From: Meridianimarinicoccus zhengii
GTDB taxonomy: Bacteria > Pseudomonadota > Alphaproteobacteria > Rhodobacterales > Rhodobacteraceae
Length of the DNA: 64,000 nt
Assembly: GCF_003254465.1 (NCBI RefSeq)
Contig: NZ_QDFI01000011.1
Span: 17,588 to 81,587 of the forward strand
Reading direction: 5' to 3'
The notes beneath the pieces are model-generated. The model did not search any database and was not told the origin of the DNA. It worked only from the letters and a program-made list of their open reading frames with translations. Of this stretch, positions 9,219 through 17,638 are shown piece by piece; the first letter of the stretch is position 1, and each line of letters begins with the position of its first letter. The position numbers were made by a program, and so were the translations under genes.

Positions 9219-9247
9219 AGTATATTCTTGTTTTGTTCCCGCCCCAA
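9219..9247 (-). promoter_or_regulatory. dnaE2 promoter
   Basis: On the minus strand TTGGGG (9242-9247) and TATACT (9219-9224) are separated by exactly 17 bases, and the SOS box fills that spacer. The predicted start lies about 20 bases before the GTG of dnaE2, with a ribosome binding site between. LexA bound here would block polymerase. The -35 match is weak; the -10 is good. Confidence 0.55.
9224..9238 (-). promoter_or_regulatory. LexA (SOS) box of dnaE2
   Basis: The minus strand reads GAACAAAACAAGAAT, that is GAAC-N7-GAAT. The alphaproteobacterial LexA operator is the direct repeat GTTC-N7-GTTC (GAAC-N7-GAAC on the other strand), so one base differs. It is placed about 30 bases before dnaE2, a typical SOS gene, and has the same orientation relative to its gene as the box before imuB. 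Confidence 0.75.
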
Positions 9248-9258
9248 GGCGCGGGTCA

Positions 9259-10605
9259 TCACGTGGCGGGTGGGACCGCGTCATGCCCGAGCGCGGCGGC
9301 AAGTGCCGCGAAACTGTCCGCGACGCCTTCCCGCCGCGTGCGGCCCAGAAAGGCGTCGAGCGCAGGCCAGCAGCGGATCGCCCGGTCAGTCACGGGGTCT
9401 GCCCCGGCGACGTAAAGCCCGGACTGGATCATCAGTTCCGCCTGTTCATAGGCCCCGAGCACCGCACGGGCATCACCGATCACCGCGTTCTCGGAATCGC
9501 TCGCCGCGTCGGGCAGACTTCGCGACACGGATTTCAGCAGGTCGATGGCGGGATAGCGCCCCCGCTCCGCGATCCGCCGCGACAGCACCACATGGCCATC
9601 CAGCGTGCCCCGAAGGGTGTCGGCCACGGGCCCTTCCATGTCCGACCCGGCAACCAGCACGCTCAACACAGCCGTGATGTCGCCCGCGGCCCCGGCCCCC
9701 GGCCCGGCCCGTTCCGCCAAAGCCATGATCTGCTGCGGCATGGAGGCCGGAAAGCCGCCCGGACCCGCAACCTCCCCGGCGGCGAGGGCGATATCGCGAT
9801 GCGCTTCGGCGAAACGGGTGATGGAGTCGACGATCAGCAGCACGTGCAGGCCACGGTCGCGGAAATGTTCGGCCACGGTCATGGCGCTGAGCGCACAGCG
9901 GCGTCGCAGCATCGCCGACTGGTCCGAGGTCGCCGCGACCACGACCGCCCGGCGCATCCCGTCCGGCCCCAGCACGCCCTGCACGAAATGTCCCAGTTCA
10001 CGTCCCCGTTCGCCCACCAGAGCAACGACGACCACGTCCGCGGCCAGGTTACGCGCCAGCAAACCCAGCAAGGTGGACTTGCCAACGCCCGATCCGGCGA
10101 AAAGCCCGACCCGCTGCCCGCGCGCGATGGGCAGGACGGTGTTGAAGGCGGCAAGACCCGTATCGATCCGTCCGCCGAGCCCCCGCCGCGTGGCGGCAGG
10201 CGGCGGCGCGGCCACGACCGGTTGCGGATTGCGGCCCGGAAACAGCGGCGCTCCGTCGAGCGGCTGCCCGTCCGGATCGACGATCCGGCCCAGCCATGTC
10301 CGGTCGGGTGACAGGCGCGCGGGGCCGAGCACCAGAACGCGGTCGCCCATGAACAGGCCGGCGGGCGGTTCGGCCGGCAGCACCTCGACCACACCCGCGG
10401 GCCCACCGCTGATGCGCAGCACCTCGCCCTCCAGCCGCCGGGCGGTGCGGCTGACGATGCGGACCCGGTCGCCGAGGCCAACCTTGTCGGCCAGGCCCGC
10501 GACGGTCACGGTCAGGTCTGCCAGACCGACGACGCGACCCACGGGATAGACCGTGTCGATGGCGCCGATGCGGGCGGCGAGTTGTGCGATCTCCGGCGCG
10601 GCCAT
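9259..10605 (-). CDS. fliI: Flagellar export ATPase FliI
   Basis: Hexameric cytoplasmic ATPase that prepares flagellar export substrates for the type III gate. The 448-residue protein is F1-beta-like, with Walker A FAGSGVGKST (169-178), the VALVGERGRELGHFVQ block and Walker B LLIVDSITRFAEAHRDIAL. The ATG has AGGAG about eight bases upstream. It is transcribed away from flgB from a shared 83-base intergenic region carrying a possible CtrA site. Its usual partner FliH is in the second flagellar block near 37 kb. Confidence 0.95.
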   Translation of the reverse strand: MAAPEIAQLAARIGAIDTVYPVGRVVGLADLTVTVAGLADKVGLGDRVRIVSRTARRLEGEVLRISGGPAGVVEVLPAEPPAGLFMGDRVLVLGPARLSPDRTWLGRIVDPDGQPLDGAPLFPGRNPQPVVAAPPPAATRRGLGGRIDTGLAAFNTVLPIARGQRVGLFAGSGVGKSTLLGLLARNLAADVVVVALVGERGRELGHFVQGVLGPDGMRRAVVVAATSDQSAMLRRRCALSAMTVAEHFRDRGLHVLLIVDSITRFAEAHRDIALAAGEVAGPGGFPASMPQQIMALAERAGPGAGAAGDITAVLSVLVAGSDMEGPVADTLRGTLDGHVVLSRRIAERGRYPAIDLLKSVSRSLPDAASDSENAVIGDARAVLGAYEQAELMIQSGLYVAGADPVTDRAIRCWPALDAFLGRTRREGVADSFAALAAALGHDAVPPAT

Positions 10606-10650
10606 GGCTGAACTCCTGTCCTGACAAAACCCTTTCTAAACGAATCGCAG

Positions 10651-10665
10651 TTAAGCCGAGGTTGA
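10651..10665. promoter_or_regulatory. Possible CtrA site between fliI and flgB
   Basis: TTAAGCCGAGGTTGA is TTAA-N7-TTGA, one base from the CtrA consensus TTAA-N7-TTAA. It lies in the divergent promoter region, 24 bases before flgB. CtrA is known to control flagellar genes in Rhodobacterales. A similar element is found at the other divergent flagellar promoter near 39.07 kb. Confidence 0.4.
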
Positions 10666-10688
10666 AGCAAATCGTGGGAGAAGCCCCG

Positions 10689-11084
10689 ATGTACAAAGAT
10701 TTACAGTTCTTTAACACGGCGTCCGCGCTGGCCCGGCACGCGTCGGACCGCCAGCATGTCATCGCCCGCAACATCGCCCATGCGGATACGCCGGGCTATG
10801 CCGCGCAGGACATCCCGGACTTCGCCGACGCATGGCGACCGGCGGGCAGCAGCACCGTGGCGCTGAAGGCGACGCGCCCCGGCCATGATCCCGCCGTGGC
10901 GCGGGTGGCGCAGCTCGACCTCGCACCGCGGGAAGTCAGCGGCGATGCCTCGCCCAACGGCAACACGGTGTCGATCGAAACGGAAATGGTGAAATCCAGC
11001 CTCGTGCGCCAGCAGCACGATCTTGCGCTCGCGGCCTATCGCGGCGGGCTCGATCTGCTGCGCAGCGCGCTCGGGCGCCGGTAA
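10689..11084 (+). CDS. flgB: Flagellar basal-body rod protein FlgB
   Basis: Proximal rod subunit of the flagellum, 131 residues, exported through the type III gate. The N-terminal rod signature is visible: DRQHVIARNIAHADTPGY. The C terminus ends in the heptad-like helix typical of rod proteins. The ATG at 10689 (MYKDLQFFNTASAL) is chosen over an open frame upstream because GGAG precedes it and the family starts here. First gene of the rod operon flgB-flgC-fliE-fliQ-flgF-flgG-flgA-flgH. Confidence 0.93.
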   Translation: MYKDLQFFNTASALARHASDRQHVIARNIAHADTPGYAAQDIPDFADAWRPAGSSTVALKATRPGHDPAVARVAQLDLAPREVSGDASPNGNTVSIETEMVKSSLVRQQHDLALAAYRGGLDLLRSALGRR

Positions 11085-11096
11085 GGGAGACGCAAC

Positions 11097-11489
11097 ATGA
11101 GCGATCTGCGGGACAGTCTTGCCATCTCGGCCAGCGGCATGCGCGCACAGGCCACGCGACTGCGGCACGTGGCCGAGAACATGGCGAACGCGGACACGCC
11201 CGGCTATCAGCGCAAGCTGGTGACCTTCGAGACGGTGGCGGGCCGTACCGAAGAGGCCGGGCAAGTGCGCACCGGACCGGTCCAGCTTGACCGATCAGTC
11301 CCTGCGCAGATCTACGATCCGTCGCACCCGCTGGCCGACGGCGACGGCTACTACCGCGGCTCCAACGTCAATTCGATCCTCGAAATGGCCGACAGCCGCG
11401 AGGCTCAACGCAGCTACGAGGCCAACCTGCGCATGTTCGACCATGCGCGCAAGATGACCACATCGCTGCTCGACCTTCTGAAGAGATAA
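11097..11489 (+). CDS. flgC: Flagellar basal-body rod protein FlgC
   Basis: Proximal rod subunit, 130 residues. It has the rod-family N terminus (ISASGMRAQATRLRHVAENM followed by ANADTPGYQRK) and a C terminus with SYEANLRMFDHARKM, matching the family rule that both ends form a coiled coil. GGGAG lies seven bases before the ATG. It follows flgB by 12 bases. Confidence 0.94.
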   Translation: MSDLRDSLAISASGMRAQATRLRHVAENMANADTPGYQRKLVTFETVAGRTEEAGQVRTGPVQLDRSVPAQIYDPSHPLADGDGYYRGSNVNSILEMADSREAQRSYEANLRMFDHARKMTTSLLDLLKR

Positions 11490-11501
11490 GGGAGACCATC
11501 C

Positions 11502-11795
11502 ATGATGTTCCAGGCAAACGGGGCGCTGCAATCCTATCTGCAGGCGAAGCCCGCAACCCGCCCGAACCCAACCGATACTCCGCCGCTGGGCAATGCGGGC
11601 GGCACCGCCGTCGCGGATTTCGCGGCAACGCTCGCAGCGACCGACCCGGTGGCGCAGCAGACCATGGTCGCGGGCGGCGATCCGCAGGCGTTGGTGGAGG
11701 CGCTCACCCAGACACAGCTTGCGATGGATACCGCCGTCGCCGTGCGCGACCGGGTGGTCGAGGCCTACCAGGAAATCCTGCGGATGCCGGTCTGA
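11502..11795 (+). CDS. fliE: Flagellar hook-basal body protein FliE
   Basis: Junction protein that links the MS ring and export gate to the rod, 97 residues. The C-terminal half carries the family pattern (QTQLAMDTAVAVRDRVVEAYQEILRMPV). The N-terminal 45 residues are low in conservation and Pro/Ala-rich. The gene lies between flgC and fliQ, as usual in alphaproteobacteria, with GGGAG before two adjacent ATG codons. Confidence 0.9.
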   Translation: MMFQANGALQSYLQAKPATRPNPTDTPPLGNAGGTAVADFAATLAATDPVAQQTMVAGGDPQALVEALTQTQLAMDTAVAVRDRVVEAYQEILRMPV

Positions 11796-11797
11796 TC

Positions 11798-12064
11798 ATG
11801 CCCGAGGCGGTTTTCTACGACACGTTGCGCGCGGGTCTCTGGATCGCGGTCCTGATTTCGCTGCCAATCCTGACGGCGGCGCTGGTCGCGGGGCTGGTGG
11901 TCGGCCTGTTCCAGGCCCTGACCTCCATCCAGGAGATGACGTTGACCTTCGTGCCGAAACTCGCCGCCATCCTCGTGGTCTACTGGGTCAGCATGAGCTT
12001 CATGACCCGCACGCTCACGACCTTTTTCGACGGGACGATCATCCCGCTGATCGCCGGAGGCTGA
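11798..12064 (+). CDS. fliQ: Flagellar export gate protein FliQ
   Basis: Two-helix subunit of the FliPQR export gate, 88 residues. The family pattern LISLPILTAALVAGLVVGLF followed by QALTSIQEMTLTFVPK is clear. It starts two bases after fliE, so the two are likely translationally coupled. FliP is encoded in the second flagellar block and FliR in the opposing operon at 17 kb. Confidence 0.94.
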   Translation: MPEAVFYDTLRAGLWIAVLISLPILTAALVAGLVVGLFQALTSIQEMTLTFVPKLAAILVVYWVSMSFMTRTLTTFFDGTIIPLIAGG

Positions 12065-12065
12065 C

Positions 12066-12782
12066 ATGGAAAACGCCACATACGCCACGCTGACCCGCCA
12101 GAGCGGGCTGCGCCAGGAACTTCAGGTCATCGCGCACAACATCGCGAACACGGCCACGGACGGGTTCCAGAAAGAAGGGCTGATCTTCTCCGAGCACGTG
12201 CAGCGGCTGGAGGATGCGGACACATCGCTGTCGATGGCGCGCGCCAATGCGCGGATGATCGACCGCAGCCAGGGGCAATTGACCCGGACCGGCGGCACCT
12301 TCGATATCGCCATCGAGGGTGAGGGCTATTTCATGGTCGAAACCCCCGATGGCAACCGGCTGACGCGGGCGGGATCGTTCCATCCCAACGGCGAAGGTCT
12401 GCTGGGCGCGTCCGACGGGGCGCTCGTGCTCGACCCGGGTGGCGTTCCCATCTTCATCCCGCCAGGCGTGCGCGACGTGCAGATCGGCCGCGACGGATCT
12501 GTCAGCGGCGACGGGCAGCCGCTCGGGCAGATCGGCGTGTTCGACCCCGCCGCGGACGCAAGCCTGACCCGCTCCGGCGACGTGCGCTTCGACATCGACG
12601 GCCCCGTGGAAGCGCAGGAGAACCCGACGCTCGCGCAGGGCTTCCTCGAAAGCTCGAACGTGGACCCGGTCCTGGAAATCGCCCGGCTGATCGAAGTGCA
12701 GCGCGCCTATGAACGCAGCCGCGACATCATCTCCACCGAGGACGAACGCATCCGCGCCGTTCTCCAGACACTCGGCCAGTAG
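12066..12782 (+). CDS. flgF: Flagellar basal-body rod protein FlgF
   Basis: Rod subunit next to FlgG, 238 residues. The N terminus LRQELQVIAHNIANTATDGF, the central DIAIEGEGYFMVETPDGNRL and the C-terminal EVQRAYERSRDIISTEDERI are all rod or hook family features. It begins one base after the fliQ stop. It could be mistaken for FlgG, but it is shorter and a clear FlgG follows. Confidence 0.9.
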   Translation: MENATYATLTRQSGLRQELQVIAHNIANTATDGFQKEGLIFSEHVQRLEDADTSLSMARANARMIDRSQGQLTRTGGTFDIAIEGEGYFMVETPDGNRLTRAGSFHPNGEGLLGASDGALVLDPGGVPIFIPPGVRDVQIGRDGSVSGDGQPLGQIGVFDPAADASLTRSGDVRFDIDGPVEAQENPTLAQGFLESSNVDPVLEIARLIEVQRAYERSRDIISTEDERIRAVLQTLGQ

Positions 12783-12818
12783 ACCGGCCCATCACACGGA
12801 AAGCAAAGGGGACCGCCC

Positions 12819-13604
12819 ATGCGTGCGCTCAAGATCGCCGCCACCGGCATGACCGCCCAGCAAATGCGGGTGGAAGTGATTTCGAACAACCTCGCCAACA
12901 TGAGCACGACCGCCTACAACACGCGGCGCGCCGAGTTCGCGGACCTGCATTACCAGCAGCTCCAGAGGCCGGGATCGATCAACGCCGCCGACGGGACCGT
13001 CGTGCCCACCGGCGTGCAGCTCGGCCTCGGGGTGAAGCCCACGGCGGTGGCGGTGCACCTGGCGCAAGGCGCGCTGACCCAGACAAGCGGCGATCTCGAC
13101 ATCGCGATCGAAGGCGCGGGATACCTGGAGGTGACCATGCCCGATGGGGGCGCGGCCTTCACCCGCGACGGCGGGCTGAAACGCTCCGCCGAGGGGCAGG
13201 TCGTCACGTCCGACGGCTATCCGATCGCGCCCGATATCGTGATCCCCGATGACGCGATCAGCCTGACGATCAACGCGGATGGTGAAATCTACGCCTATTT
13301 CAGCGACCAGGTCGAAGCCGAGCTTCTGGGCCAGTTGACGCTGGCAGGCTTTGCCAATCCCCGCGGACTGGAGGCGCTCGGCGGGAACTTGTTCCGCGAA
13401 ACCGAAGCTTCGGGCCCCGCCAACGTGGCGGATCCGGGCACGGACGGGCTGGGCACGCTGCGGCAGGGCTATCTGGAGAATTCCTCGGTCGATGCCGTAC
13501 GCGAGGTCACCGAACTGATCGAGGCACAGCGCGGCTATGAACTGAATGCCAAGGTCATCACCGCCGCCGACCAGATGATGGCATCCACTTCGCAGATCCG
13601 CTGA
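12819..13604 (+). CDS. flgG: Flagellar distal rod protein FlgG
   Basis: Distal rod subunit, 261 residues, the usual length. It starts MRALKIAATGMTAQQ, has VEVISNNLANMSTTAYNTRR, DIAIEGAGYLEVTMPDG and the C-terminal ELIEAQRGYELNAKVITAAD. The ribosome binding region AAAGGGGA precedes the ATG. It is separated from flgF by 36 bases and followed closely by flgA. Confidence 0.95.
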   Translation: MRALKIAATGMTAQQMRVEVISNNLANMSTTAYNTRRAEFADLHYQQLQRPGSINAADGTVVPTGVQLGLGVKPTAVAVHLAQGALTQTSGDLDIAIEGAGYLEVTMPDGGAAFTRDGGLKRSAEGQVVTSDGYPIAPDIVIPDDAISLTINADGEIYAYFSDQVEAELLGQLTLAGFANPRGLEALGGNLFRETEASGPANVADPGTDGLGTLRQGYLENSSVDAVREVTELIEAQRGYELNAKVITAADQMMASTSQIR

Positions 13605-13608
13605 CGCC

Positions 13609-14079
13609 ATGGATGCCGCCCCCCCGTTCCGGTCCAAACGCATCATTCGGCCCTTTCTCGGGGCCGCGCTGGCGCTGGTGACGTGCGCGTCCGGTGTCGC
13701 GGCCCATGCCGACACGCTGGCCGCGGCACGCAACCTGCCCGCGCATTCGGTGCTGACTGAAGGCGATCTCGTGCGCGACGACACCCCTGTGCCCGGTGCC
13801 CTGCACGATCCCGCGCAGGCGATCGGCCGCGAAACGCGGGTCGCCATCTATGCCGGCCGGCCCGTTTTCGGCGGAGATCTCACCAGCCCCGCGCTGGTGG
13901 AACGCAACCAGATCGTGCCCCTGACGTATTTCCACGCGGGGCTTGCGATTTCGACAGATGGCCGCGCGCTGGACCGCGGCAGCGTGGGCGACCGCATCCG
14001 GGTGATGAACCTCGCATCGCGCAGCACCGTCATCGGCCGCGTCGGGTCCGATGGCAGCATCAGCGTCGCCCCGAACTGA
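13609..14079 (+). CDS. flgA: Flagellar P-ring assembly chaperone FlgA
   Basis: Periplasmic chaperone for FlgI assembly into the P ring, 156 residues. A signal peptide spans about residues 1-34 (FLGAALALVTCASGVAAHA). A SAF-type domain follows (ARNLPAHSVLTEGDLVRDD to VAIYAGRPVFGGDL), and the end has GDRIRVMNLASRSTVIGRV. It is shorter than enterobacterial FlgA, as usual in this group. FlgI itself is not in the window. Confidence 0.87.
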   Translation: MDAAPPFRSKRIIRPFLGAALALVTCASGVAAHADTLAAARNLPAHSVLTEGDLVRDDTPVPGALHDPAQAIGRETRVAIYAGRPVFGGDLTSPALVERNQIVPLTYFHAGLAISTDGRALDRGSVGDRIRVMNLASRSTVIGRVGSDGSISVAPN

Positions 14080-14096
14080 ACGAGAAAGGACATTCC

Positions 14097-14819
14097 ATGC
14101 GCCCGATCCTGCTCCCGCTCGCACTGTTGGCCGCCGTTGCAGGCTGCGGCCGTCTCGACCATGTCGGGCGCCCGCCGACCTTCTCGCCGGACGATACCAG
14201 CCGAGAGCATCTTGCCATGTCATCGCGCGGGCTGCCGCCGACACTGGAACGGCAGCGGATCGTGGACCAGGCATCGCTCTGGACCGGTGCGCGGAATTCC
14301 CTGCTGGGCGACCGACGCGCGGGGGAGCGTGGTGATATCCTGACGGTGGTCATCGAGATCGACGAACGGGCCGAGATCTCGAACTCCAGCGCAAGGTCGC
14401 GGGCCGCGGGCGAAAACCTCGAGGTGCCGCAGCTTTTCGGCTTCCCGCAGCGCCAGAACATGCCAGACGGCGCATCGGCCGAGAACCCGGTGTCGATCAC
14501 GTCGTCCAGTTCGTCCGAAGGCGACGGTTCCGTGCGGCGGCGCGAGAAGCTGACCCTGCGCGTCGCGGCCACCGTGACGGACGTGATGCCGAACGGCGTC
14601 ATGCGCCTCGAGGGCTCGCAGGAGGTGCGCGTGAACTTCGAACTGCGCGAGTTGCTGGTATCAGGCTACGTGCGGCCCGAGGATATCACCCGCGGCAACC
14701 AGATCACCTACGACAAGATCGCCTCCGCGCGGATATCCTATGGCGGGCGCGGCCAGATCAGCGATGTGCAGCAGCCGCGCTGGGGCCAGCAGATTTCCGA
14801 CATCATCCTGCCCTTCTGA
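14097..14819 (+). CDS. flgH: Flagellar L-ring lipoprotein FlgH
   Basis: Outer-membrane ring protein, 240 residues. The lipobox LAAVAGC gives Cys17 as the lipidated residue. Family blocks are SLWTGARNSLLGDRRAGERG, DILTVVIEIDERAEISN, and the C-terminal YGGRGQISDVQQPRWGQQI. A Ser-rich stretch (ITSSSSSEGDGS) lies in the middle. AGAAAGGA precedes the ATG. Confidence 0.95.
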   Translation: MRPILLPLALLAAVAGCGRLDHVGRPPTFSPDDTSREHLAMSSRGLPPTLERQRIVDQASLWTGARNSLLGDRRAGERGDILTVVIEIDERAEISNSSARSRAAGENLEVPQLFGFPQRQNMPDGASAENPVSITSSSSSEGDGSVRRREKLTLRVAATVTDVMPNGVMRLEGSQEVRVNFELRELLVSGYVRPEDITRGNQITYDKIASARISYGGRGQISDVQQPRWGQQISDIILPF

Positions 14820-14828
14820 GGATACCCG

Positions 14829-15305
14829 ATGCTGAAATTCCTTCCGATCGTTCTGCCTGTGCTGGGGCTTGGCGCGGGCGTGGGGGCGGGCATATTTGTG
14901 CCGCCGCCGGCGCCCCTTCCCGCCGACTGCCCGGCACCCGAATCCGAAGCGGCGCTCGATGCCTCGACTCCACCCGACACGCCGGTGGAATACATGAAGC
15001 TGAACAACCAGTTCGTGGTGCCGCTGGTGGATGGCAACGACGTGACGTCCATGGTGATCGTGTCCCTGAGCCTCGAAATCGCGCAGGGCCGCCAGGAAGA
15101 CATCTACAACATCGAACCCAAGCTGCGCGACGCGTTCCTGCGGGTGCTGTTCGATCACGCGAGCCTTGGCGGATTCGAAGGCAATTTCCTCAGCCATCTC
15201 GGACTCGACACCTTGCGGCTGGCGCTGCGCGAAATGGGGCAATCGACGGCGGGGCCCGTCCTGCGCGACGTGCTGATCGTCGACCTCGTCAAACAGGCGA
15301 TCTGA
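14829..15305 (+). CDS. FliL-like basal body-associated protein (first of two)
   Basis: Single-pass membrane protein of 158 residues, probably periplasmic apart from an N-terminal anchor (about 3-25, FLPIVLPVLGLGAGVGAGIF). The rest fits the FliL fold: YMKLNNQFVVPLVDGNDV, then VIVSLSLEIAQGRQEDI, then helical LRDAFLRVLFDHA and LRDVLIVDLVKQ near the end. It closes the rod operon nine bases after flgH. A second, more typical FliL is at 39.1 kb, so this copy may have another role at the L ring or stator. Confidence 0.75.
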   Translation: MLKFLPIVLPVLGLGAGVGAGIFVPPPAPLPADCPAPESEAALDASTPPDTPVEYMKLNNQFVVPLVDGNDVTSMVIVSLSLEIAQGRQEDIYNIEPKLRDAFLRVLFDHASLGGFEGNFLSHLGLDTLRLALREMGQSTAGPVLRDVLIVDLVKQAI

Positions 15306-15311
15306 GCAGCG

Positions 15312-15355
15312 CCGGGAGGGGCATCCGCCCTTCCCGGAGCGGGCGCGAACGCCCG
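15312..15355. terminator. Two tandem hairpins between convergent flagellar operons
   Basis: The first stem is CCGGGAGGGGC (15312-15322) with GCCCTTCCCGG (15327-15337), 11 pairs with one G-T wobble and an ATCC loop. The second is CGGGCG (15340-15345) with CGCCCG (15350-15355) around CGAA. They lie just after the FliL-like stop and before the end of the opposing operon. No T-run follows, so termination is inferred from position and stem strength. Confidence 0.45.
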
Positions 15356-15414
15356 ACGAGGGGCAACGCGCCGGGCGTCGGCGCCGTAGGTCGAGTGCCG
15401 CAGGTTCCGCGTGA

Positions 15415-15771
15415 TTAGCCAAACGGGTCGGAATCGTCACGCAGCCGCCCAATGACCCGGTCGCGCGCCACGGCGCGGGCCGCAGCCCGCGCCAGCCCGT
15501 CGCGCGCGGCGCGCAGCCGGGCCCTTTCCGCGTTGAGCGCACGGATCCGCTTGTCACGCCACACTGCCCGCCGCGCAGCACCGCCCGAGCGTTCGAAGGC
15601 CGTCGGCTCACATCCGGCGGTTTCGGCGCGCAGCGCCGCGATCTCGTCGGCCAGCGCCGCGTCCCGCCTCCGGTTCTCGGCCAGGGCGGCGACCGCGTGG
15701 CGCTGCACGAGATCGGCCAGCGCGGCAAGGCGCGGCAGGCGCGGATCGGGGGCCGGTCCACGCCGGGTCAT
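15415..15771 (-). CDS. Coiled-coil protein after flhB, FliJ-like candidate
   Basis: A 118-residue, Arg/Ala-rich, almost wholly helical protein. Coiled-coil stretches run through about 15-50 (ALADEIAALRAETAG) and 70-105 (KRIRALNAERARLRAARDGL). It overlaps the flhB stop by four bases and ends the sltF-flhA-fliR-flhB operon. Size, helicity and location fit a FliJ-type export stalk or chaperone, but FliJ sequences diverge so much that this is inference only. Confidence 0.6.
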   Translation of the reverse strand: MTRRGPAPDPRLPRLAALADLVQRHAVAALAENRRRDAALADEIAALRAETAGCEPTAFERSGGAARRAVWRDKRIRALNAERARLRAARDGLARAAARAVARDRVIGRLRDDSDPFG

Positions 15772-16862
15772 GCGCCACCCCCGGCGCGCACATGGTCGCG
15801 CATCCGGTCGGCGAAGCGGATCGCGGCCGCGACCGCCTCGTAATGGTCAGGCCGGATCTGTGCGCCGATCTCCACCGTGCCGTGCAGCGCCCGCGCGGTC
15901 GGTGCATCCCGGTGGATGGGGACCCCCGCATCCGCCGCGGCCGCGCGGATGCGGGCTGCAACCTCGTCGACACCCTTGGCCACGCAGACCGGTGCCGATC
16001 CCGGCGTCCGTTCCCAGCGCAGGGCCACGGCATAATGCGTCGGATTGACCACCACCACGTCGGCGGTCGGAACGTCGGTCATCATCCGGTTCGTGGCGAT
16101 GTCGTAGCCGCGCTGCCGGCGCTGCTGCTTCATGTGGGGATCGCCCTCGGTCTGCTTGGCCTCGTCGGTCAGGTCCTTGTGGGACATGCGGTTCTTGCGG
16201 TGATGTTCGGCGCGCTGCCAGAGCATGTCCACCACCCCGATGGCCAGCGACACGACCAGCACCACCGCCATGAATTGCAGTCCCATCCGCCCCAGCAGCA
16301 CCATCGCCTGCCCGGGATCGAGCAGCGCGCTCGCGGCCATCACCTCGATCTGCCCGACGAGGAACAGCGCCAGCACGCCCGAGAAGACCAGCAGCTTCAC
16401 GAAGCTCTTGGCGAATTCGAACAGACCGCCACGGCCGAATTTCTGTTTCGCGTTCGAGATCAGTCCGATCCGGTTAAGCTTCGGTGCGAGCTTCGATCCG
16501 GTTACCGTGAACCCCTGCTGCGCGAGGATGCAGGTCAGCACCAGCGCCGCCGGAATGACGAACCACGGCAGCAGTACCCAGGTCAGCCGCGCCATCAATC
16601 CGCCCGCCAGCGTCGCCCCACCATCGGCCAGCAAGAGCGGCGCCAGCCCGTCGGCGCGGTCCAGGAGCACCATCAGTACCGTGCCGAGCGATTGCAGCGA
16701 CGCCCCCCCGAAGGCCAGGGCGGCGAGCAGCACGCCGCCATAGGCCGCCGCCGTCATCAGGTCGACGGAGCGTGGGACCTCCCCCTTGCGCCGCGCGTCT
16801 TCCAGCTTCTTGGCGGACGGGTCGTACGGCTTTTCACTGTCGTCGTCGGATCCTTCGCTCAT
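15768..16862 (-). CDS. flhB: Flagellar export switch protein FlhB
   Basis: Export-gate component that switches substrate class by cleaving itself, 364 residues. It has four membrane helices in the first 220 residues and a cytoplasmic domain with the autocleavage motif NPTH inside VVVVNPTHYAVALRW. The N terminus EKPYDPSAKKLEDARRKGEV is typical. The ATG at 16862 overlaps the fliR stop (ATGA), so the longer open frame upstream is not used. Confidence 0.94.
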   Translation of the reverse strand: MSEGSDDDSEKPYDPSAKKLEDARRKGEVPRSVDLMTAAAYGGVLLAALAFGGASLQSLGTVLMVLLDRADGLAPLLLADGGATLAGGLMARLTWVLLPWFVIPAALVLTCILAQQGFTVTGSKLAPKLNRIGLISNAKQKFGRGGLFEFAKSFVKLLVFSGVLALFLVGQIEVMAASALLDPGQAMVLLGRMGLQFMAVVLVVSLAIGVVDMLWQRAEHHRKNRMSHKDLTDEAKQTEGDPHMKQQRRQRGYDIATNRMMTDVPTADVVVVNPTHYAVALRWERTPGSAPVCVAKGVDEVAARIRAAAADAGVPIHRDAPTARALHGTVEIGAQIRPDHYEAVAAAIRFADRMRDHVRAGGGA

Positions 16863-17638
16863 GGCGCCACTCCGAACGGATCGGCAAGGCGCAGGTGCAG
16901 CAGGCCCAGCCAGGCGGGCAAGAGGATCGGCGCCGTCACGAACAGCAGCACCAGCCCCGCGGCGGTGATCGCGGGCGCACCGACGAAAGCCACCATGAGC
17001 TGCGGCATCGCGCGGTTGATGACCCCGAGTGCGAGATTGTAGATCACGGACCCGATCACGAAGGGGGCCGCGAAGGCGAAGGCACTGCCGAACATGCCCG
17101 CCACGCGCGCCGTCGCCCATTCGGCCAAGGTGGCCGCGGGCAGCCGTCCGCCCATGGGCAGCGCGTCATAGGACTGGATCAGCGCCTCGGCCACGCGCAC
17201 ATGTAGACCCGTCATCGCCGCGAGCGCCAGTCCGGCCACCATCAGCAACTGTGCCATCGCCGGCTGGGGGTCCACCGCGTCCCCGCCCAGAAGCTGCGAA
17301 AGGGACACCGCCTGCGCGGCGATGGTGCCCGCCACCTGCAAGAGCCAGATGAAGAGCCGCACCGAGAACCCGAGCGCGAGTCCCGCCACGGTTTCAACGC
17401 CGAGAAACCGCAGGACCCCGCCGGGATCGGCGGGTACGTCCGGCGCCAGCCCGGCCACGGACGGCGCAACGACAGCCGTGAACGCCAACGTCAGGCCAAG
17501 CCGCACCCGCACGGGCACAGCCTGCGCGCCGAACGCAGGCAGCAGCGCCATGGCTGCACCTACGCGAATGAAGACCGCGGTGGCCAGCAGGGCGGCCTCT
17601 TGCCCCAGCCCCATCAGTGCCAGCAGCGCCGGTGTCAC
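16859..17638 (-). CDS. fliR: Flagellar export gate protein FliR
   Basis: Hydrophobic gate subunit, 259 residues with about six membrane helices. Recognisable blocks are FIRVGAAMALLPAFGAQAVP near the start and AFAAPFVIGSVIYNLALGVI near the end. I choose the GTG at 17638 because it overlaps the flhA stop (GTGA), as expected in this coupled operon; the longer open frame upstream lies inside flhA. It forms the FliPQR channel together with FliP and FliQ encoded elsewhere in the window. Confidence 0.9.
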   Translation of the reverse strand: MTPALLALMGLGQEAALLATAVFIRVGAAMALLPAFGAQAVPVRVRLGLTLAFTAVVAPSVAGLAPDVPADPGGVLRFLGVETVAGLALGFSVRLFIWLLQVAGTIAAQAVSLSQLLGGDAVDPQPAMAQLLMVAGLALAAMTGLHVRVAEALIQSYDALPMGGRLPAATLAEWATARVAGMFGSAFAFAAPFVIGSVIYNLALGVINRAMPQLMVAFVGAPAITAAGLVLLFVTAPILLPAWLGLLHLRLADPFGVAP

